19,608 nt of DNA, from contig DATLBY010000288.1 of NCBI GenBank assembly GCA_035526665.1, forward strand, positions 1 through 19,608, in the 5' to 3' direction. Numbering within the stretch: position 1 is the stretch's first letter; every line of letters starts with the position of its first letter. The position numbers and the translations under genes were made by a program. The notes below the pieces were generated by a model. The model had not been told where the DNA came from. It saw only the letters and a list, made by a program, of their open reading frames with translations, and did no database searches. This document shows, one piece after another, positions 15,132 through 19,608 of the stretch. Source of the stretch: DATLBY01 sp035526665. Its GTDB lineage: Bacteria > Acidobacteriota > Terriglobia > Bryobacterales > Bryobacteraceae.

Positions 15132-16061
15132 CTAGCGCCTGCGCTTCTTTGCGGCCGTAGTGTGGGCAGCGCCCTGGGCTGAGGGTACACTCAGCCCAAG
15201 AGCTCGCCGCTGGGACCTGGCCTTCGGCGCCACTTCACTATTTGGAAATTTCTGAATTACGTTCAGGAACTCTTTCGCGGCTTCGGTCCGCTGCCCGGAT
15301 TTCAGCAGCGCCATGCCCTTCATATACATCGCGTCCGGCGTTTTGTTGTTTTCCTGAAAGCGCTCCAGAACTGCATCGAATGCCTGCAGCGCCCCCGGGA
15401 AATCATTTTTATCGTAGAGAATTTGGCCGATGTAGAACTGCGCGTTCGGGGCCAGGTCCGTGGTTCCGTAGTACTGCAGGTAAGTAGTAAAACCCTGCAG
15501 CGCAAGGTCGAGATTTCCGCCAGTCCGGTCCCGCATGGCGCTGTCGTACACCTGTTTGGCAGACATCCCAGCGGGTGGTGCGGCGGCGGCAGCGGGTCCA
15601 CTGGGTGTGGCTGCTCCCCCACCCTGCGGCGGCGGCGCGGCGGGTGGAGCCTTCATCACGTTCAGTGTGTTTCCCACATCGGTAACCTGCGATTCCAACT
15701 TCTTCATCCGCGAAGTCAAATCATCCATCGACACGCGAACCGACTGGAACTCGGTTGTCATCTGGTCGACCTTTGAATTCAACCCGGCCACCGGGCCGAC
15801 CAGATTCTTCGATTGCTCGCTCAGGCGGTCCCGCATGCCGTTTTCCAGGACCGCCAGCCCCTTGTTCGTGTTATCCACGCGCTCCAGGATCTGGCGGACC
15901 ATCTCTGTCAACGTGGTGATGCTCTTGTCCAGCCGCCGGATGTCATCCTGCTGCTGGGCGACGTCCCTTTGCAACTCTTTCAGCACATCCCCGGTCTTTT
16001 GCGGGAAAGCCGCACCGGGCATCAGCAGTGATAAAAAGAGGCTGGTCCGGATTAGTTTCAT
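15132..16061 (-). CDS. cpoB: CpoB/YbgF-like periplasmic coordinator of Tol-Pal (309 aa)
   Basis: A signal peptide (1-20, MKLIRTSLFLSLLMPGAAFP) is followed by a long coiled coil (about 25-136). A low-complexity Pro/Ala/Gly linker (137-165) leads to about three TPR repeats (167-285), for example DSAMRDRTGGNLDLALQGF, IGQILYDKNDFPGALQAF and GMALLKSGQRTEAAKEF. The tail is basic (KKRRR). This is the layout of CpoB (YbgF). In E. coli CpoB trimerises by its coiled coil, binds TolA and helps couple outer-membrane constriction to PBP1B peptidoglycan synthesis. Its place directly after pal matches the classical operon order. GGAGGG lies 3-4 nt before the ATG. The linker is longer than in E. coli. Confidence 0.9.
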   Translation of the reverse strand: MKLIRTSLFLSLLMPGAAFPQKTGDVLKELQRDVAQQQDDIRRLDKSITTLTEMVRQILERVDNTNKGLAVLENGMRDRLSEQSKNLVGPVAGLNSKVDQMTTEFQSVRVSMDDLTSRMKKLESQVTDVGNTLNVMKAPPAAPPPQGGGAATPSGPAAAAAPPAGMSAKQVYDSAMRDRTGGNLDLALQGFTTYLQYYGTTDLAPNAQFYIGQILYDKNDFPGALQAFDAVLERFQENNKTPDAMYMKGMALLKSGQRTEAAKEFLNVIQKFPNSEVAPKARSQRRALGLSVPSAQGAAHTTAAKKRRR

Positions 16062-16086
16062 TTACCCTCCACTGCGCTGTCGCTTC

Positions 16087-16893
16087 TTACTGCCCCGCCG
16101 CAAAGTGAGCACGCCGGTTCGATTGCCAGCAGGTCTCGTTTGAGTCAGTGCACTGCGGGCGCTCCTTGCCGAAGCTCACAGGTTTGAGACGATCGCCCGG
16201 CACCCCAAGCTGCACCAGAAAATCCCTTGTTGCCGTGGCACGGCGGTCACTCAGGCCCAGATTGTACTCGGCCGACCCGCGCTCGTCCGCGTGGCCTTCA
16301 ATGACGATGGATGCATTCGGGAACTTGGCGAAGATCGCCTTCAACGAATCGGCATCCCGCGCCAGAATCCCGCGGGCATCTTCGCGGATGTCGTACTTGT
16401 CGTAGTCAAAATACACATCCGTTACAGTGCTGGCGAGCAGCTCACTCAGACTCTTCGCCGGAGTTCGATCCGCTACGGGAGGCGGGGCTGGAGCCGCATT
16501 GATGGTCACGTTCGCGGTAGCCGTATCGGTTCCGCCCGGACCGGTGGCGGTCAGAGTATACGTGCTGGAACTGCTGGGGAATACCTGACGGTTTCCCGTT
16601 GCTGCCACGTTCCCGATGCCAGGGGAAATGGTGATGGACGTCGTCTCGCCCACAACGGCCCAGCGGAGCGTCGCCGCCTGGCCTTTCTCAATCGTGCCCG
16701 GCTCTGCCTCGAACTGAGAGATCCGGGGCTTCTCGGCCGGTTTCGCCGGCTGCACCACCGGCGGCGGGGGGGCGGGCGTCCGAGCGACTGCGACCTTCTT
16801 CTTGCAGCCCGCCGCAAAAATGCTAAGTGACAATGCGATAACCACCGCACTCACTCGTGTCTGTCTACTGCTGCCTGTCGTGTACCTTCCCAT
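16087..16893 (-). CDS. pal: Pal, peptidoglycan-associated lipoprotein with Ig-like insert (268 aa)
   Basis: The lipoprotein signal ends at Cys30 (SIFAAGC), so the protein is probably anchored in the outer membrane. A proline-rich stretch (38-55) leads to an extra beta domain (about 57-132; SQFEAEPGTIEKGQAATLRW and STYTLTATGPGGTDTATANV) resembling an Ig/PKD-like fold. The C-terminal OmpA-like domain (about 148-268) contains VYFDYDKYDIR, IEGHADERGSAEYNLGLSDRRA and NRRAHF. Asp203 and Arg218 are the residues expected to hold meso-diaminopimelate of peptidoglycan. Cys248 and Cys255 may form a disulfide. E. coli Pal is much shorter and lacks the middle domain. Pal links outer membrane to wall and is the partner of TolB. 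AGGAGG lies 12 nt before the ATG, a rather long spacing. Confidence 0.93.
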   Translation of the reverse strand: MGRYTTGSSRQTRVSAVVIALSLSIFAAGCKKKVAVARTPAPPPPVVQPAKPAEKPRISQFEAEPGTIEKGQAATLRWAVVGETTSITISPGIGNVAATGNRQVFPSSSSTYTLTATGPGGTDTATANVTINAAPAPPPVADRTPAKSLSELLASTVTDVYFDYDKYDIREDARGILARDADSLKAIFAKFPNASIVIEGHADERGSAEYNLGLSDRRATATRDFLVQLGVPGDRLKPVSFGKERPQCTDSNETCWQSNRRAHFAAGQ

Positions 16894-16905
16894 GCTGGGA
16901 AATAT

Positions 16906-16911
16906 CCTCCT
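16906..16911 (-). promoter_or_regulatory. Ribosome binding site of pal
   Basis: A full AGGAGG reads on the minus strand in the 29 bp tolB-pal gap. It lies 12 nt from the pal ATG at 16893, farther than usual, and no alternative ATG or GTG lies nearer. Confidence 0.55.
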
Positions 16912-16922
16912 GAACTGAAAAC

Positions 16923-18320
16923 CTACCTACCTGTACCCTTACCCCACACAGGTTTTTCGTTCTGCCCTTGTGTGGTGAGCTGCTTGACCTGCGTTCCATC
17001 GGCCAGCATGGAGTAGATGTGAGTCGCACGCCCACGGCGGGATGAAAATGCAATATGCACGCCATCCGGCGCCCATGTGGGGTTCTCGTTGCGCCCCGCC
17101 CCGTGAGTCAACTGCTGAATCTGCCTGCTGGCTACGTCCATCACGAAAATATTAAAATTCCCCGGCTCGAAACCGCGCGTCCAAGCAAATGCTATGTGCT
17201 GACCGTCCGGGCTCCATGCCGGATTTGACGCCTCGCCTTCACCCGTCGTCAGGCGTTCCAAATCGGCGCCCTCCAGGTTCATTCTGAAGATTTGCTGCGG
17301 TCCCGATCTTCCGGACACGAATACAATGTCGGTACCAGTCTTCGGATTCACCTTCGGCTCGACGTCAATGGCGCGGACGTTCGTCAGCCGCCGCAGGCCG
17401 CTGCCGTTCACATTTGCCATGTATAACTGAGCATACCCTCCCGCTGCAGTGGAGGAAAATACAATGCTTTTGCCATCCGGTGTAAAATCGGCCGTCGCGT
17501 TCATCGACGCCGTCTGGTTGTAAAAAGGCAATCTTCTTCCGTTTTCGGCTGAGTGTACCAAAATTTCCGGCTGTCCGCGAACATAACTTGTAAAAGCGAC
17601 CTTTGCACCATCCGGCGACACCGCGGGCATCGTCGAAATCGACCTGTAAGATGTGAACGGTTTTTGTCCGGAGCCATCATACTCCATTTGCCAAATCTCT
17701 TTGTTTCCAGTTCGCGTAGATACGAAATAGATCTTGGTTCCCGCGAGGCTGACAGCCCCAAACTGCTTCAGAATATCGGCCGCAAACTCCTGCGCAACCT
17801 TCCGGGCACCGGCCTCGTCCACCGTGCCGAAGTAGACCTTGCCGATTACCTGGGCATTCTGCAGATCGTTCTGCGTGACATTGTAAAACAATCCGAACAA
17901 CACCAGTTTGTTGTCCTGCACCGCGGTATACCCGAACGCCAGATAATTGGCGTTCACCGGCGGACCCGACCAGTCCGTGAGCCACGGACCCTGCGGCTGC
18001 GAGACGGGGTTGGGGGTGCGCCGCGTAGGCGCCGCGGCCGGTTGCGGCGGCTTGAAATCGGTCGGCTGCTGCGGCACATTCAGCGGATAGGACGTCTTCG
18101 GGATCATGCGAAACAGCCCCGACTGGTCGATCTCATTCCAGAGCGTGGTATTAAACAGCGGCATCAATCGCTGGGCGTCGCCGGCGCCGCGAAAATCGGG
18201 CACGGCGATCGCTCCTTTGCCCCCACGGCCCGTCAGGTTGATCACTACGCGTTCCTGCGCCAGCAGCGCCAGCACCGCCACTGCCGCCGCAATACCACTA
18301 ATCACAATTTTTTTTGTCAT
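16923..18320 (-). CDS. tolB: TolB, periplasmic beta-propeller of the Tol-Pal system (465 aa)
   Basis: A signal peptide (1-21) precedes the N-terminal TolB domain: IAVPDFRG, then LWNEIDQSGLFRMIPKTSYP, then YLAFGYTAVQDNKLVLFGLFY, then VAQEFAADILKQFG. A beta-propeller (about 193-460) follows, with repeated blade motifs VSPDGAKVAFTS, FTPDGKSIVFSS, WSPDGQHIAFAW and WAPDGVHIAFSS. TolB binds Pal and is recycled by TolA and the TolQR motor. A proline-rich stretch (about 82-113, including PPQPAAAPTRRTPNP) interrupts the N-terminal domain and is not usual in proteobacterial TolB. The ATG overlaps the tolA-like stop by 4 bp (ATGA). Codons 2-4 lie in a run of eight A residues. Confidence 0.95.
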   Translation of the reverse strand: MTKKIVISGIAAAVAVLALLAQERVVINLTGRGGKGAIAVPDFRGAGDAQRLMPLFNTTLWNEIDQSGLFRMIPKTSYPLNVPQQPTDFKPPQPAAAPTRRTPNPVSQPQGPWLTDWSGPPVNANYLAFGYTAVQDNKLVLFGLFYNVTQNDLQNAQVIGKVYFGTVDEAGARKVAQEFAADILKQFGAVSLAGTKIYFVSTRTGNKEIWQMEYDGSGQKPFTSYRSISTMPAVSPDGAKVAFTSYVRGQPEILVHSAENGRRLPFYNQTASMNATADFTPDGKSIVFSSTAAGGYAQLYMANVNGSGLRRLTNVRAIDVEPKVNPKTGTDIVFVSGRSGPQQIFRMNLEGADLERLTTGEGEASNPAWSPDGQHIAFAWTRGFEPGNFNIFVMDVASRQIQQLTHGAGRNENPTWAPDGVHIAFSSRRGRATHIYSMLADGTQVKQLTTQGQNEKPVWGKGTGR

Positions 18321-19102
18321 CGCTGTATCCGGAACCAGAACTCAATAATGGCGGAACTCTGCGGGAATTGCGGCGGCAGCGGGGGGAAGGGACTCGACTG
18401 CATAATCGCCCGTTGGGCCGATTGATCCATCGCAAAATTGCCGCTCGATTGCGTGACCTTTACGTTGCGAGCCGTGCCATCCCGCATCAGCTCAAAGGTC
18501 ACGACCGCGGGAGTCTGCAGACGCGCGTCCAACTCTTCCGAGTGCCAGTTGCGCGCCACTTTATCCCGCAGCAACTGCTCGTACCAAGCGAATCCATGGC
18601 CAAAGGGACTCGCGGCGCCGGATCCAACTCCGCCACCTCCCGGTGCCTGGCTGTACAGCGGTGAAACAGTGGCTGCTCCAGTCCTGCTGTATACCTGATT
18701 GGGCGTCTTGACCGCAGGGGTGTACTTTTGCGTGGAAGCAACGACGTCTGACTGCTTTTTTGGTATTCGTTTGCTTTTGAGCGCAATCGCATTCGGGTCC
18801 ACCACCGGCGCCTTCTTCACCTCCGGCTTCACAACCGGCTTGGAGGGCACAATCGATTCCGTGTCATTGGCAACAGGGTTGATTCTGCCTTCGCGCGACG
18901 GCAGCGGAATGCGCTTCACCGGGGTGATACCGACCGCTCCTCCACCCAGAGACTTTTCATCGCCCCATTGCACCGCCCGGCTCATCCCCGTGAGTCCATA
19001 GATCGCCAGCCCGGCAAAAACCAGGCCATGAAAGAGCAGCGAGCTTAACAGCGGAGCCCGCAGCGACTCTCGTTCGTCCAGGATGTCCGGGTGCGCTGCC
19101 AT
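18317..19102 (-). CDS. TolA/TonB-like energy transducer (261 aa)
   Basis: I start at ATG 19102, two bases after the tolR stop. A more upstream in-frame start at 19204 would add 34 residues that read tolR out of frame. There is one membrane anchor (18-38, LSSLLFHGLVFAGLAIYGLTG), then a variable periplasmic linker rich in Pro, Lys and Val with a Gly-rich segment (PGGGGVGSGAASPFG). The C-terminal TonB-type domain (171-260) contains VARNWHSEELDARLQTPAVV, RDGTARNVKVTQSSG and FWFRIQR. Its place between tolR and tolB says it acts as TolA, passing proton-motive energy from TolQR to TolB-Pal at the division site. The C-terminal fold is of the TonB type rather than classical E. coli TolA, and the long helical TolA domain II is missing. 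Confidence 0.88.
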   Translation of the reverse strand: MAAHPDILDERESLRAPLLSSLLFHGLVFAGLAIYGLTGMSRAVQWGDEKSLGGGAVGITPVKRIPLPSREGRINPVANDTESIVPSKPVVKPEVKKAPVVDPNAIALKSKRIPKKQSDVVASTQKYTPAVKTPNQVYSRTGAATVSPLYSQAPGGGGVGSGAASPFGHGFAWYEQLLRDKVARNWHSEELDARLQTPAVVTFELMRDGTARNVKVTQSSGNFAMDQSAQRAIMQSSPFPPLPPQFPQSSAIIEFWFRIQR

Positions 19103-19104
19103 GA

Positions 19105-19545
19105 TTAACGGGCCTTGCCGGTATCCTCCTCGGGCTGCGTCACCACCTTCACATCCAGCTTCGATTCGCCCAATTTGCTGATCACTTGGGCAATTGGATC
19201 CCAAACCGTCCCTTTGTCCGCCCGGAGAAATACGCCCTTGTTTTTCGGGAATCGCTGGCTTATTTGTGCTCCCAACAGGTTGATGTTTATCGGCTTTTCA
19301 TTCAGATACGTCTCGCCCGACCGGCTGATGGTCACCACCGGCATCTCCTCGGCGGTGTCCTTCACCTGCTTCACCTTCGGGACCTCGACCTCGAGTCCGA
19401 ATTCCATGACGTGCGCCGTGAGCATGAAGATGATCAACAGCACCAGGACGACGTCCACCAGGGGAACCACGTTAATCTCGGATAGAGCGCCGTGCGAGCC
19501 TCGAAACCGGCTGCGGCCGTTCGATTGGCCGAATGAGAAAGCCAT
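19105..19545 (-). CDS. tolR: TolR/ExbD-family motor protein (146 aa)
   Basis: A short cytoplasmic N-terminus precedes one transmembrane helix (about 25-45, INVVPLVDVVLVLLIIFML) carrying the conserved proton-path aspartate at residue 31. A small periplasmic domain follows (VEVPKVKQVKD, VVTISRSGETYLNEKPI, VFLRADKGTVWDPIAQVISKL). Together with TolQ it forms the proton-driven motor that energises the TolA-like protein. ExbD is the alternative name, but neighbours tolB and pal favour TolR. It starts 3 bp after the tolQ stop. Confidence 0.93.
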   Translation of the reverse strand: MAFSFGQSNGRSRFRGSHGALSEINVVPLVDVVLVLLIIFMLTAHVMEFGLEVEVPKVKQVKDTAEEMPVVTISRSGETYLNEKPININLLGAQISQRFPKNKGVFLRADKGTVWDPIAQVISKLGESKLDVKVVTQPEEDTGKAR

Positions 19546-19548
19546 CCG

Positions 19549-19608
19549 CTAGTCCTCGAACTTCTGTTCGGTTAGATTTAGAAACTCGAGCGAAAAGTCC
19601 TCCATGCG
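19549..19608 (-). CDS. tolQ: TolQ/ExbB C-terminal tail (cut by right edge)
   Basis: An open frame enters from the right edge and ends at a TAG at 19551-19549. Only 19 residues are visible (RMEDFSLEFLNLTEQKFED). MEDFSLEFLNL resembles the C-terminus of TolQ/ExbB proteins. Identity rests mainly on position immediately before tolR, with a 3 bp gap. Confidence 0.75.
   Translation of the reverse strand, partial: RMEDFSLEFLNLTEQKFED

Noticed and set aside
17553..18425. 290-codon plus-strand open frame
   Set aside because: It lies antisense to tolB and part of the tolA-like gene, both strongly supported by motifs. Its product is Arg/His-rich and shows no recognisable domain, as expected of a GC-rich shadow.
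19103..19204. 34-residue extension of the TolA-like protein
   Set aside because: It reads the end of tolR out of frame and would put a Cys/Gly-rich peptide before the membrane anchor. The ATG two bases after the tolR stop is the natural start.
1..19608. Mobile elements, CRISPR arrays, tRNA or rRNA genes
   Set aside because: No transposase or integrase motifs, regularly spaced repeats, or RNA gene signatures were recognised on either strand.

Overview
The window reads as a stretch of chromosome from a GC-rich Gram-negative bacterium. It has an outer-membrane maintenance system (Tol-Pal), a lytic transglycosylase, an AsmA-like protein and no plasmid, phage or insertion-sequence signature. Gene style suggests Acidobacteriota, possibly the Bryobacter/Solibacter side: a Pal with an Ig-like insert, a TonB-type TolA, an AroD-AroE fusion in the tol operon, and a short Tat-leader protein next to an amidase. 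That placement is inference from memory of the families, not from a search.

Right half (about 19608 to 11153, minus strand): one long collinear block, tolQ (tail only), tolR, tolA/tonB-like, tolB, pal, cpoB/ybgF, a deoC-like gene, aroDE, a small Tat-leader protein and an amidase. Every gap is 66 bp or less and tolA-tolB overlap as ATGA, so an operon is likely. The first six genes form the envelope-constriction and outer-membrane stabilising machine. The next four are metabolic or unknown passengers. The deoC-like gene appears to have lost its Schiff-base lysine.

Middle (about 11163 to 6722): a plus-strand ZIP-family metal transporter converges on the amidase. It is divergent from a minus-strand prepilin peptidase, which is followed by a PAS-GAF-GGDEF-EAL protein. 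The latter converges (4 bp overlap) on a plus-strand proline/alanine-rich protein with a glycine zipper.

Left part (6721 to 1, minus strand): xdhC, a MobA/MocA-like nucleotidyltransferase, an AsmA-like protein, a coiled-coil/GAF-like protein of unknown role, and the N-terminal 597 residues of a soluble lytic transglycosylase-like protein cut by the left edge. Three of the four junctions are overlaps (GTGA, ATGA, and a 50 bp overlap).

There is no gene-free stretch longer than about 150 bp. The two divergent intergenic regions are 6722-6865 and 10388-10473. I see no rRNA, tRNA, CRISPR array, transposase or convincing rho-independent terminator. Long antisense open frames are present throughout but look like GC-rich shadows.
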